Made by a program: the position numbers and the translations under genes | The notes under the pieces: generated by a model | Seen by the model: only the letters and a program-made list of their open reading frames with translations | Databases searched by the model: none | Told to the model about the DNA's origin: nothing | Assembly: GCF_011601265.1 (NCBI RefSeq) | Contig: NZ_JAAOLX010000006.1 | Location: 62,001 to 126,000 of the forward strand | DNA: 64,000 nucleotides | Source: Iodobacter violaceini | GTDB taxonomy: Bacteria; Pseudomonadota; Gammaproteobacteria; Burkholderiales; Chitinibacteraceae | Direction: 5' to 3' | Shown here: one piece after another, positions 54,241 to 62,212 of the stretch | Layout: the number at the start of each line of letters is the position of its first letter | Position numbering within the stretch: position 1 is the first letter of the stretch

Positions 54241-54283
54241 CGGGAATCCAGTAGCCATACTGGATTCCCGCCTGCGCGGGAAT
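54241..54283. repeat. dRS3-like inverted repeat element
   Basis: A perfect hairpin with 13-base arms (CGGGAATCCAGTA at 54241-54253, TACTGGATTCCCG at 54258-54270) runs into ATTCCC-N8-GGGAAT (54264-54283), the dRS3 pattern described in Neisseria and common in other Proteobacteria. It lies in the gap between metH and the HD gene and continues on the left with GGGAATCGTAATCCC (54211-54225). It is an intergenic repeat, not a terminator. Confidence 0.75.
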
Positions 54284-54366
54284 GACGAAGCTGAACAGAC
54301 CTTAGCACGCCTGGCAATGGCGGGTTTCAACCAATAACCTTGAATATACAAATAGTTGGATAAAAA

Positions 54367-55002
54367 ATGCAGCTCAGTGAGTGGGAAAAACAATTCGAAA
54401 ATAAGATGGCTACCATCGCCAGCAGTGACGACCCTGCCCATGATTTGCTGCACTTTAAAAGAGTTGTACAGCTGGCTAAAAAAATAGGCATCGCAGAAAA
54501 CGCCCAATTAGAAGTCATTATCCCTGCGGCATGGCTGCATGATTTTGTGATTGTGCCCAAAGACAGCCCGCTGCGCAGCCGTGCTTCCAAATTATCGGCC
54601 GAGGGTGCTATTGAATATTTAAGCTCAATTCAATATCCGGCAGAATTTTATCCAGCAATTGCCCATGCCATTGAAGGGCACAGTTTTAGCGCCAATATTG
54701 AAGTCACCACGCTGGAGGCCAAAATCGTTCAGGACGCTGACAGGCTGGATGGTCTTGGCGCAATAGGCATCGCAAGGTGCTTTGCAACCGCAGGCTTATT
54801 GAAAAGAGCTTTTTATGCCGATCATGATCCCTTCTGCAGCGAAAGAGCGCCGGATGATGCTCAATTCACGATTGATCATTTCTATAAAAAATTATTCAAA
54901 ACGGCTGAAACATTAAAAACAAGCGCAGGTAAAACAGAAGGCCTGAGGCGAATTGAAATCATGAAAAATTATTTAGCCGCCTTAGAAACAGAAATTCTCT
55001 AA
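54367..55002 (+). CDS. HD-domain metal-dependent phosphohydrolase (YedJ-like)
   Basis: 211 residues. The HD motif is complete: HDLLHFKRVVQLA (first His near residue 25), AAWLHDFVIVP (HD near 56-57), HAIEGHSF, and VQDADRLDGLGAIGIAR (final Asp near 120). Members hydrolyse phosphoesters, often nucleotides, with a divalent metal; the E. coli relative YedJ is uncharacterised. It sits between metH and bluB on the same strand, 65 bases before bluB, but no functional link to B12 is known. ATG at 54367 has no strong ribosome site. Confidence 0.87.
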   Translation: MQLSEWEKQFENKMATIASSDDPAHDLLHFKRVVQLAKKIGIAENAQLEVIIPAAWLHDFVIVPKDSPLRSRASKLSAEGAIEYLSSIQYPAEFYPAIAHAIEGHSFSANIEVTTLEAKIVQDADRLDGLGAIGIARCFATAGLLKRAFYADHDPFCSERAPDDAQFTIDHFYKKLFKTAETLKTSAGKTEGLRRIEIMKNYLAALETEIL

Positions 55003-55067
55003 GATAGGCTAAAGCACTAAGAGCTTGCCCAAGCACCAACAATCTCATCACCAGCCCCGGACTCCCC

Positions 55068-55742
55068 ATGCCCAACTCACATCGTTTTTCAGAAAGCGAA
55101 ATCGAAAGCCTGACCCGGCTGATGAGCCAGCGGCGGGATATTCGTCAGTTTAAAACCGGGCCGCTGCCAGAGGGGCTGATGCCGCGCTTGATTGAAGCAG
55201 CGCAAATGGCCCCCTCGGTGGGCTTTATGCAGCCCTGGCGCTTTCTGCATATCACCGACGATGCATTACGCGGGCAGGTGCATGCGCTGGTAGATGCCGA
55301 GCGCGAACGCACCTCGGCGGCACTGCCCAGCCGTCAGCAGGAATTTATGCGGCTAAAAGTAGATGGCCTGGCTGAATGTGCCGAAGTATTGGTGGTGGCT
55401 TTAATGGACGGGCGCGAAAAACATATCTTTGGCCGCCGCACCCTGCCGGAGATGGATCTGGCCTCGGCATCCTGCGCCATCCAGAATATGTGGCTCCTAG
55501 CGCGGGCGGAAGGCATTGGGATGGGTTGGGTATCGATTTTTGAACCTGATGATCTTGCCAAGCTTTTGAAAATGCCGGAGGGTGCCAAGCCGATTGCGAT
55601 TCTTTGCCTTGGGCAGGTGGAAGCGTTTCCGGAAAAACCCACGCTGGAGCGCCTGGGCTGGGGCTGCCGTCTGGAGCAAGAGCAGATCTTTTTTGAAAAC
55701 TGCTGGCCGGAAGGCGATCACAGCACGCCGATTAGTTATTAA
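55068..55742 (+). CDS. bluB: 5,6-dimethylbenzimidazole synthase BluB
   Basis: 224 residues. A flavin-destructase of the nitroreductase fold: RRDIRQFKTGPLPEG at the start, AAQMAPSVGFMQPWRFL (about 44-60), DLASASCAIQNMWLLARAEGIGMGWVSIFEP (about 131-161) and AILCLGQVEAFPEKPTLERLGW are all BluB blocks. It breaks down reduced FMN with oxygen to give DMB, the lower ligand of cobalamin. It sits one gene away from the cobalamin-dependent MetH, a sensible neighbourhood. The chain is full length; activity cannot be judged. Confidence 0.93.
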   Translation: MPNSHRFSESEIESLTRLMSQRRDIRQFKTGPLPEGLMPRLIEAAQMAPSVGFMQPWRFLHITDDALRGQVHALVDAERERTSAALPSRQQEFMRLKVDGLAECAEVLVVALMDGREKHIFGRRTLPEMDLASASCAIQNMWLLARAEGIGMGWVSIFEPDDLAKLLKMPEGAKPIAILCLGQVEAFPEKPTLERLGWGCRLEQEQIFFENCWPEGDHSTPISY

Positions 55743-55856
55743 GCGCGCTTGTCTCACCCGCTCTCAATATTTCAAATTGATTATCACCCGGCATGATCCC
55801 CGATAAAAACACTCGGGGATGACGCTTTAAACTCCAATATGACTTATATTCAGACG

Positions 55857-55880
55857 TAAAAAAAGCCGCTTACGCGGCTT
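55857..55880 (-). terminator. Terminator of tRNA-Gln
   Basis: AAGCCGC, TTAC loop, GCGGCTT (55863-55880) with a T run on the minus strand (complement of 55858-55864), 11 bases after the tRNA 3' end. Confidence 0.88.
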
Positions 55881-55890
55881 AATTTGCTCT

Positions 55891-55967
55891 TGGCAGGGGA
55901 AGAAGGATTCGAACCTTCGCATGTCGGAATCAAAATCCGATGCCTTAACCAACTTGGCGACTCCCCT
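55891..55967 (-). tRNA. tRNA-Gln (anticodon TTG)
   Basis: 77 bases including an encoded CCA. Acceptor stem AGGGGAG with TTCCCCT (one G-T pair), discriminator G. The anticodon stem-loop is CGGAT-TTTGATT-CCG, anticodon TTG, which reads CAA/CAG. T loop GGTTCGAATCC is standard. It is a stand-alone tRNA transcribed from 56008 to the left. Confidence 0.97.
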
Positions 55968-55979
55968 GAAGAGATCGGC

Positions 55980-56008
55980 ATACTACATGAAGAATTTTGT
56001 TTTGTGAA
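55980..56008 (-). promoter_or_regulatory. Promoter of tRNA-Gln
   Basis: Minus strand: TTCACA (complement of 56003-56008), 17-base spacer, TAGTAT (complement of 55980-55985). The start would fall a few bases before the mature tRNA 5' end. Matches are 5/6 and 4/6 to the sigma-70 consensus. Confidence 0.55.
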
Positions 56009-56230
56009 GCTTTTTGCAAAAATTTGTAAGCCGTCCGGTAGAAATCCGTCTTTCAGCCATCTCAGCGGGCCCGTTTATAGCGCATTACAGGCCCAATCCA
56101 CGGCCAATACAGCGCGATATTATCCAGAAAACCACAGTAAGTATTTCTACTTACTTTCTTGTTTTCATTGCAATACTTTCCATATACCATTGGCATCAAT
56201 AATCTTCATGGGACTAAGTCTTGGTGCAGC

Positions 56231-56731
56231 ATGGATGAAACAGAAGATCTGGAAGCATTCTTTGAGGTTTTTTCCAAAGTCTACGCAAAGCTGGATGTGG
56301 ATGGCGTAACGGATATGTTTTGCCTGCCGTTTTTTTCCTTAATCAACGGGGAAAAAACCGACTGGCCCAAGCTGGAAGAGCTCTATCACACTACATGCAT
56401 ATTATTTGACTGGTATAAAAACCAAGGCTTTCACAACGCACGCTACACCATCGTCAGCATGCTGAAAATTACGCCAACGCTGGCCACTGCCAGGCTGCGC
56501 TGGCGGGTACTGCTCACCGATGGCAGCCCGTGGGAATATTGCACCAGCTATCAACTTAAGCGTATTGATGGCGAGTGGAAAATGGCAGGCGTGATTCAGT
56601 TTGAAGAAAAGACCTCCAACACCCCGCCCCCACCCTTGGTTGCGGCAGAAAACGCGCTGCATCATCTGGCCGATCTGTCTGAAAGCGAAGCGAATCAGCT
56701 AAAAAATGTGTATTTCGACATAGAGCAATAA
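56231..56731 (+). CDS. NTF2/SnoaL-like protein of unknown function
   Basis: 166 residues from the ATG at 56231; a longer frame from 56159 lacks support. The pattern LEAFFEVFSKVYAKLDVDGVTDMFCLPFF (helices lining a cone) followed by strands such as ARYTIVSMLKI, TARLRWRVLLTDGS, and CTSYQLKRIDGEWKMAGVIQFE fits the NTF2-like fold used by SnoaL, ketosteroid isomerase and many small enzymes. No catalytic residues can be assigned. The ribosome site is poor. A perfect inverted repeat AGTAAGTA/TACTTACT (56136-56155) with a T-rich follow-up lies upstream. Confidence 0.75.
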   Translation: MDETEDLEAFFEVFSKVYAKLDVDGVTDMFCLPFFSLINGEKTDWPKLEELYHTTCILFDWYKNQGFHNARYTIVSMLKITPTLATARLRWRVLLTDGSPWEYCTSYQLKRIDGEWKMAGVIQFEEKTSNTPPPPLVAAENALHHLADLSESEANQLKNVYFDIEQ

Positions 56732-56796
56732 AAAAGGATTTTACAGAAGATCAGAGCCTGGCTGGTAAAATCATCATTTGCCCGCCTGATCTGATC

Positions 56797-57135
56797 ATGT
56801 CTGAAACCCCTGTTCCCTCGCCATGCATTGGCCAGTGCAAGCTGGACGACGCACAAACCTGCACAGGTTGCCGCCGTACCCTGGATGAGATTCGCCTCTG
56901 GTCTGCAGCAACAGATGCAGAAAAAACCATCGTCTGGCAACGCTTGCTGGCCCTGCCTTTAATCAACAAACAATGCCAGCGTTGCGGCTCAGAATTTAGC
57001 TGCGGCAGCGGCGGGCAGAACGGGGGATGCTGGTGTATGGATTTCCCGCCGGTGTTATCGCCATCGGGCTCACCGGGCGATTGTTTTTGCCCTGAATGCC
57101 TTGCCCAGGTCATCAGGGAACGTGGCCAGAGCTAA
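56797..57135 (+). CDS. DUF1289 plus CWC cysteine-rich fusion protein
   Basis: 112 residues. The first 50 match DUF1289: PSPCIGQCKLDDAQTCTGCRRTLDEIRLW with four Cys in CxxxC and CxGC. The second half is a cysteine-rich CWC domain: CQRCGSEFSCGSGGQNGGCWCMDFPP, ending CFCPECL. The two modules usually occur as separate small proteins; here they are fused. Both are probably metal-binding; function unknown. It ends convergently with the phosphopantetheinyl transferase, overlapping it by three or four bases. Confidence 0.85.
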   Translation: MSETPVPSPCIGQCKLDDAQTCTGCRRTLDEIRLWSAATDAEKTIVWQRLLALPLINKQCQRCGSEFSCGSGGQNGGCWCMDFPPVLSPSGSPGDCFCPECLAQVIRERGQS

Positions 57136-57797
57136 ACCGCAGGCCAGTCCTTCACTTGTAATTCCTGAGCGGTATAACTGCGGCGGCTGACTAAAGCCGC
57201 CAAAGCCTCTGTACCCACATCCAAATCATAAAGATGCCAGAGGGTGTTTTCACCATCGCAATGAATCATTGCCCGCATGCGCTGGTTTTCACACTGTGGC
57301 AGCACCACCTGCGACATGGGTAAATGCAAACCCCGCCCAAACGCCTTGAGCACCGCCTCCTTGCGCACCCACAACTTTAAAGCCTGTACTGCGCTTAAGG
57401 GCTGAGTCATTTTCCTCAGCTCCGCAGGGCTTTGGAAATCACTGAACCAATCCGGATCAGTGTCATTATTATGCAGCTCGATATCTGTTCCCAAAGGCCC
57501 CAGGGGCTGCAAAGCAATCAGTGCAATCCCCCCGCTGTGGCTTAATGAAAATGCAGGGCCATGATGCAAAAATGGCTTGCACCATGGATTATGCTGGTAG
57601 CGGATATCGCCTGGCAGGCAGTCCAGCTCACTGGCCAGAACAGCGCGTAAAGCAATATGTGCAGCCGCATAACGGTTTGCATCAAGCGCCCTGCGCAGGC
57701 TTTGCCAGCGCTGATACTCCTGCTCATCCAGCGCAGCCAGCCCTGGCCCGCTCAGCCAGGCTGCATCATCCAGATAAACACGCCAGATCTTCAGCAC
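57132..57797 (-). CDS. 4'-phosphopantetheinyl transferase (Sfp/EntD family)
   Basis: 221 residues, GTG start at 57797 with GGAA upstream. Motifs in order: NPWCKPFL (substrate strand), FSLSHSGG, GTDIELHNN (Mg-binding Asp and Glu; usually GIDIE), and LKLWVRKEAVLKAFGRGL (Glu and Lys of the KEAxxK box). It attaches the phosphopantetheine arm to carrier domains. Placed 12 bases downstream of entA in the same operon, it should activate the carrier proteins of the siderophore synthetase. The Fur-like palindrome upstream of entA would control it. Confidence 0.93.
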   Translation of the reverse strand: MLKIWRVYLDDAAWLSGPGLAALDEQEYQRWQSLRRALDANRYAAAHIALRAVLASELDCLPGDIRYQHNPWCKPFLHHGPAFSLSHSGGIALIALQPLGPLGTDIELHNNDTDPDWFSDFQSPAELRKMTQPLSAVQALKLWVRKEAVLKAFGRGLHLPMSQVVLPQCENQRMRAMIHCDGENTLWHLYDLDVGTEALAALVSRRSYTAQELQVKDWPAV

Positions 57798-57809
57798 ACA
57801 TTTTTCCGG

Positions 57810-58595
57810 TTAAATACCCAGCGTCGCCCCGCCATCCACACACAAATTATGCATGGTGATATGGCGGGCACCGGGCGAGAGTAAAAAGAGTACCGATGCG
57901 GCAATATCCTCCGCATCCGCAATCCGCCCCAGCGGAATACCTGTGCGATAGCCTGGCAAAGAGCCTGCTATCACTTTTTGCACATCGCTTTCATCTTGCC
58001 AAAGCTGGCGCTGCATGGCCGTATCAGTAGAGCCAGGGGAGACAATATTACAGCGTATGCCGTATTCAGCCAGCTCCAGCCCCAGGCACTTGGTAAAATG
58101 CCCCACTGCTGCCTTTGATGCCGCATAGGCCGCCATTTGCAGCCGGGGCACTTCAGCCGCATTTGATCCTACCGTGACAATCGCGCCGCTGCGGCGCGGA
58201 ATCATACGCTGCGCTACGGCTCTGGATAAATAAAAGGGACCATGCGTATTCACCGCAAAGGTGTTTTCCCAATCTTCATCGCTCATCGCGCAGATGGCCG
58301 ACATATGCAATATGCCTGCGGCATTCACCAGCACAGCAACCGGCCCCAGCTCAGCTTCAATTTGCCCAACCACCTCGTTAATCCGGCTGCTGCTGCGCAT
58401 ATCCACAGGATAAGCATGCACCGCCAGGCCTTCAACCCGATATTGCAAAGCCGCAGCCTGTAAGCGCTCCGCCTGAATATCCAGTGCTGCAACAATCGCA
58501 CCCTGGCGGCCTAAAGCCTGCACAACAGCCGCACCAATCCCCTGGGCCGCTCCGGTCACAATGGCTACTTTTCCACGATAAAGCTGATCTTGCAT
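57810..58595 (-). CDS. entA: 2,3-dihydro-2,3-dihydroxybenzoate dehydrogenase EntA
   Basis: 261 residues from the ATG at 58595 (AAGGAAAG upstream; a GTG eleven codons earlier is in frame). SDR fold: [19 protein letters not shown] cofactor motif, NAAGIL, and [22 protein letters not shown] containing the Ser, Tyr and Lys. The VGSNAA..VPR and [14 protein letters not shown] blocks are the EntA/DhbA/VibA signature and separate it from general SDRs. It oxidises the EntB product to 2,3-dihydroxybenzoate, the catechol unit of enterobactin-type siderophores. entB, entC, entE and entF are not in the window. Confidence 0.93.
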   Translation of the reverse strand: MQDQLYRGKVAIVTGAAQGIGAAVVQALGRQGAIVAALDIQAERLQAAALQYRVEGLAVHAYPVDMRSSSRINEVVGQIEAELGPVAVLVNAAGILHMSAICAMSDEDWENTFAVNTHGPFYLSRAVAQRMIPRRSGAIVTVGSNAAEVPRLQMAAYAASKAAVGHFTKCLGLELAEYGIRCNIVSPGSTDTAMQRQLWQDESDVQKVIAGSLPGYRTGIPLGRIADAEDIAASVLFLLSPGARHITMHNLCVDGGATLGI

Positions 58596-58656
58596 AAGAG
58601 GGCTTTCCTTGTTGTTTTCTGATGGCACAAGACGCTTTTCAGGCCGTCTGAATCAA

Positions 58657-58693
58657 TATTTTAATACGAATAATAATTATTCGTATTAAAATA
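58657..58693. promoter_or_regulatory. Fur-box palindrome between entA and fepB
   Basis: A perfect 37-base palindrome with arms TATTTTAATACGAATAAT and its complement about a central A (58675). Its core GAATAATAATTATTC fits the ferric uptake regulator recognition pattern of AT-rich NATWAT hexamers. It lies about 62 bases upstream of the entA ATG and 82 upstream of the fepB GTG, in the right place to repress both divergent transcripts when iron is plentiful. The arms are longer than a 19-base Fur box, so it may hold overlapping dimers. Confidence 0.85.
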
Positions 58694-58774
58694 ATTAATA
58701 AGGCTGTAAGCGCCAGCTTCATTTACAGGCTCTTTCCCCTGCCGCCAGCAAAAACCACACAAGCGAGTCTTTCA

Positions 58775-59758
58775 GTGAATACAAAACACGGCCTTCTGGC
58801 CTTTATGCTTATTGGCGCGGCCCTGCTTGCAGGCTGCGATTCCGGCTCAAAAACAACTGCAGCCGAAACGCAGACCAGCGGCTGGCCACGTACTTTCGAC
58901 ACGCCTCAGGGCAAGCTCACGATCAAGGCCCCGCCTCAGCGGATTGTATCGACCAGTGTGACGCTTACCGGCACGCTGCTCACCATTAATGCCCCTGTGA
59001 TTGGCAGCGGCACCGGGGCGGTTAACACCGTAACCTCGGATGAGCAGGGGTTTTTCCGCCAATGGGCGCATATTGCGAAAGAGCGAAAAGTAGAACCGCT
59101 TTACCATGGCGAACCCAATGCCGAAACCATTGCAGCAGCCAATCCTGATCTGATTATTGTGTCTGCAACCGGCGGCGATTCTGCCCGTAAAATTTATGAT
59201 CAGCTCAAGCAGATTGCCCCAACCGTGATCATTCATTATGACGATAAAGACTGGCAAACGATTGCCACCCAGCTGGGGGCCATTACCGGCCACGAGCAGG
59301 ATGCCGCGGCAGCAATCAAAGACTTCAGCAGCAAGCTCAGTGCCACAAAACAAAAAATCCATCTCCCGCTCCAGCCCGTAAACGCGATGGTTTACTACGA
59401 AGATAACTCTGGCGCCAATGTCTGGACTGCCAACTCCGCACAGGGGCGGCTACTGCTGGATCTGGGCTTTACGCTTGCGACTATTCCGGATGCAGCCAAA
59501 GGCGATACCAGCATGGGCATACGCAAGGACTTCACCCAGCTGACGGGTGAAAAATTCTCTGCAGGGCTGCAGGGCAAAACCATGCTGCTGTTTACCGCCG
59601 ATGATTCAACCGTAGCCAAAGTCAAAAATAATAAGTTTCTGCAACAAAATCCGGCCATATCCGGCAATCGCGTTTATGCCGTAGGCCTGGATACTTTTCG
59701 CATGGATTACTACAGCGCCAGCAATATGCTGAAGCGTATTGAGCAGCACTTTAAGTAA
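58775..59758 (+). CDS. fepB: Siderophore ABC transporter binding lipoprotein FepB
   Basis: 327 residues, GTG start. A lipoprotein signal ends LLAGC with the modified Cys at position 21, followed by a Ser/Thr/Ala spacer. The rest is a family 8 binding protein: IVSTSVTLTGTLLTINAPVIGSG, EPNAETIAAANPDLIIVSATGGDSARKIYDQLKQIAPTVII and AVGLDTFRMDYYSASNMLKRI. It hands the ferric siderophore in the periplasm to the FepDGC importer encoded downstream. Compared with E. coli FepB the lipid anchor is extra. A nine-base stem hairpin (59765-59793) sits after it. Confidence 0.9.
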   Translation: MNTKHGLLAFMLIGAALLAGCDSGSKTTAAETQTSGWPRTFDTPQGKLTIKAPPQRIVSTSVTLTGTLLTINAPVIGSGTGAVNTVTSDEQGFFRQWAHIAKERKVEPLYHGEPNAETIAAANPDLIIVSATGGDSARKIYDQLKQIAPTVIIHYDDKDWQTIATQLGAITGHEQDAAAAIKDFSSKLSATKQKIHLPLQPVNAMVYYEDNSGANVWTANSAQGRLLLDLGFTLATIPDAAKGDTSMGIRKDFTQLTGEKFSAGLQGKTMLLFTADDSTVAKVKNNKFLQQNPAISGNRVYAVGLDTFRMDYYSASNMLKRIEQHFK

Positions 59759-59803
59759 ACAGCAGCCTGGCTGGCATATTCAGGCAGCCAGGCACACATT
59801 GCT

Positions 59804-61081
59804 TTAATGAGCCGCCTCAGATGCCGCATCTGGCAGCTCAGCCTCTGGCTGGGGATTCTGCAAGCGCCGCAAACCACTAAACCCAAGCCCCAGCATGGCC
59901 CCGGCCATTGCAACGCCACCTGCAAAAGAGCACACCGCCAGCAGTGGCGCAAATGCACGGGCCAAAGCACCCAGCCCCAAAGCCCCTGCTGAATCCCCCA
60001 CCACATCCTGAGCACTCCACAGGCTGTTTATCCGCCCCAGCAAGTGATCCGGCGTATGCTGCTGCACTAAGGTGAACTGCAATAAAGAGCTGATCGAGCC
60101 CAGATAACCAAATACAACAAGCGCCACCAGGCCCGACGGCAGGTGAGTAATCAGGCCAAACACAACAATCGCCAGCGCCGCTGAGATCACCGCAGTAATC
60201 AGTAACAAGCCCGGCCGCTGTACCCGCGCCACCCAGCCACTGGTAAACGCACCCGTCATCGCCCCCAGTGGCACCGCCGAATACATCAGGCCCACCTCAA
60301 AAGCACCGCCGCCATACACAGCCAGAGCCAGCACCGGAAACATCACCCGCACCGAGCTTAATAATGTTTGCAAAGTACCCATCACGACCACGGCACCAAC
60401 CACCGGACTTTGCTGCAAAAAACGCACGCCATCGGCTAAGGCACGCAAGGGATGTTGCGGCTGACCCGCTGCCGCTTTCATGGAAGGCAAACGCAGCAAA
60501 GGAATTAATGTGCACAGGGTGCCAAGCCCTGCCAGCAGGTAGTTCCAGCTCACCCCTGCCGAAGCAATCACCATACCGGCAATGGCCGGTGACAAAATCG
60601 CCCCCAAACGAACGGTCAGCATGCTTAATGCGCCTGCCGCCGGCAGGTTTTCACGCCCAACCAGCGCCGGAATACTCGCCATCAGGGCCGTGATTCCAAG
60701 TGCCCCAAAAAAACCATCCCAAACTGCAACCAGATAGAGTGCCAGCAGAGAGGGCGCTGAAATAAAGCTGTTCAAAGCCAGCACTAAAAAGCCAATACCG
60801 CACAGACTGCGGGCCATCAGGATCAGCTTGCGCCTGTCGTAGCGATCGGCCAGCACACCGCCACACATCAGCCCTGCAAACATCCCCACGCCATCCAGCG
60901 CCACCGCCATACCTACATGCAAGGCCGAGCCAGTCAGCGCATGAATTTGCACCGGCACCGCTACGGTGAGCATGCCCAATGACAGCACAGAAATTAAACG
61001 CGCTATAAAAACAGACCGAAAGTTTGAATTATTTTTAAGCAGACTGAAATCAACAAAAATAGACGATCCGGGTTTACTCAT
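59804..61081 (-). CDS. entS: Enterobactin-type siderophore exporter EntS (MFS)
   Basis: 425 residues from the ATG at 61081; the frame extends 37 codons further up but the family start MSKPGSSIFVDFSLLK matches here. It aligns over its whole length with E. coli EntS: FRSVFIARLISVLSLGMLTVAVPVQIHALTGSALHVGM, GGVLADRYDRRKLILMARSLCGIGF and LVAVWDGFFGALGITALMASIPALVGRENL. Twelve helices. It exports the finished catecholate siderophore across the inner membrane. It is divergent from fepD, with a second Fur-like site in the gap. Confidence 0.93.
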   Translation of the reverse strand: MSKPGSSIFVDFSLLKNNSNFRSVFIARLISVLSLGMLTVAVPVQIHALTGSALHVGMAVALDGVGMFAGLMCGGVLADRYDRRKLILMARSLCGIGFLVLALNSFISAPSLLALYLVAVWDGFFGALGITALMASIPALVGRENLPAAGALSMLTVRLGAILSPAIAGMVIASAGVSWNYLLAGLGTLCTLIPLLRLPSMKAAAGQPQHPLRALADGVRFLQQSPVVGAVVVMGTLQTLLSSVRVMFPVLALAVYGGGAFEVGLMYSAVPLGAMTGAFTSGWVARVQRPGLLLITAVISAALAIVVFGLITHLPSGLVALVVFGYLGSISSLLQFTLVQQHTPDHLLGRINSLWSAQDVVGDSAGALGLGALARAFAPLLAVCSFAGGVAMAGAMLGLGFSGLRRLQNPQPEAELPDAASEAAH

Positions 61082-61168
61082 AAGAAATCCAAAAAAGAGA
61101 AATAATCGGGAGCAGCACAAGGCGAAATCTGTCACCAGCTTGACGGCTATGGTATCATCAAGCATCAA

Positions 61169-61193
61169 AATGAATATGATTAACATTCTCATT
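61169..61193. promoter_or_regulatory. Fur-box-like site between entS and fepD
   Basis: An imperfect 25-base palindrome, AATGAATATGATT then AACATTCTCATT, with most positions symmetric and resembling GATAATGATAATCATTATC. It contains TATGAT (61175-61180), a plausible -10 for fepD, and ends two bases before the fepD ATG. It is about 90 bases upstream of the entS ATG. Confidence 0.8.
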
Positions 61194-61195
61194 TA

Positions 61196-62212
61196 ATGCT
61201 TAATTCCGCTGCGCCTCCCACTTTTCCCAAGCAAAAAAACCGCTCCCGATATGCCTTAGTGTTTATCTTGCTCTGTTTTTTTGTGGTGCTTAGCCTGACC
61301 ATGGGAGCCAAGCCCATCCCGCTGGCCGTGGTTTACGACAGCTTTTTTGGCGCAGCCCAACACCCGGACAGCATTATTGTGCTGGAGAGCAGGCTGCCCA
61401 GAACGCTGCTTGGCCTGTTTGCCGGAGCCGCACTGGGCCTCGCTGGTGCACTGATCCAGGCCCTGACCCGTAATCCGCTTGCAGATCCTGGCTTGCTTGG
61501 GGTGAATGCAGGGGCCAGCTTTGCGGTGGTACTTGCCGTAGCGCTATTTAATATCCAGCAGCCTGCCGCCTTTGTTGGCTTTGCCTGCGCGGGCGCTTTA
61601 ATCACCACACTTCTGGTCTATTTTATTGGCGTCTGGGGTGTGGGCAGGCTGGACCCCAGCCGCTTTATTCTGGCGGGTGTAGCGATTGGCGCGGTGATGC
61701 ACGGTATTTCTTCGGGGCTGGTGCTGTTTAACCCCATGGCTTTTGATCGTATCCGCTACTGGAATGCAGGCACGCTGGATGTACGCAATCTGGATCTGGT
61801 CCTGATGGTCTTACCCGCCATGATCACCGGCAGCGTATTAGCACTCTTATTAGCAAGGCCGCTGAATGCACTCAGCATGGGTGCAGAATTATCCGTAACA
61901 CTGGGTACACGGCCCTGGATTACGCAGGCCTTCAGTATTTTGGCCATTACCCTGCTCACAGGCGCAACAACGGCCATTGCGGGGCCAATTGGTTTTGTCG
62001 GCCTGATGATCCCACAGGTGGCGCGCTGGCTGGTTGGCCCGGATCAGCGGCGGATCTTGCCACTGACCATTTTACTTGCCCCTATTTTGCTGCTCGGTGC
62101 CGATATGCTGGGCCGCCTGCTGGTGCCCGGCGAGCTGCGCGTATCTATTGTCACCGCCTTTGTGGGTGCACCAATGCTGATCTGGCTGGCCCGCAAGCAG
62201 GTGCGCACATGA
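61196..62212 (+). CDS. fepD: Ferric siderophore ABC permease FepD (FecCD family)
   Basis: 338 residues with about nine to ten membrane helices. RLPRTLLGLFAGAALGLAGALIQALTRNPLADPGLLGVNAGASFAVVLAV near the start and AIAGPIGFVGLMIPQVARWLVGPDQRRILP near residue 260 are the FecCD hallmarks; the latter loop contacts the ATPase. It pairs with FepG. The ATG at 61196 has no ribosome site and follows the Fur site by two bases, so the mRNA may be nearly leaderless, or translation may begin differently. The stop overlaps the fepG start by four bases (ATGA). Confidence 0.92.
   Translation: MLNSAAPPTFPKQKNRSRYALVFILLCFFVVLSLTMGAKPIPLAVVYDSFFGAAQHPDSIIVLESRLPRTLLGLFAGAALGLAGALIQALTRNPLADPGLLGVNAGASFAVVLAVALFNIQQPAAFVGFACAGALITTLLVYFIGVWGVGRLDPSRFILAGVAIGAVMHGISSGLVLFNPMAFDRIRYWNAGTLDVRNLDLVLMVLPAMITGSVLALLLARPLNALSMGAELSVTLGTRPWITQAFSILAITLLTGATTAIAGPIGFVGLMIPQVARWLVGPDQRRILPLTILLAPILLLGADMLGRLLVPGELRVSIVTAFVGAPMLIWLARKQVRT

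Noticed and set aside
54093-54317. 74-codon minus-strand ORF with HSRAGGNP
   Set aside because: This is the translation of the dRS3-like repeat and the antisense of metH; no ribosome site or family.
55884-56309. 141-codon plus-strand ORF across the tRNA
   Set aside because: Its start (GEEGFEPSHVGIKIRCLNQLGDSP) is the familiar antisense translation of a tRNA; the tRNA-Gln explains the sequence.
59710-60015. 101-codon minus-strand ORF over the fepB end and entS end
   Set aside because: Overlaps entS in another frame on the same strand; entS is full length and matches its family.
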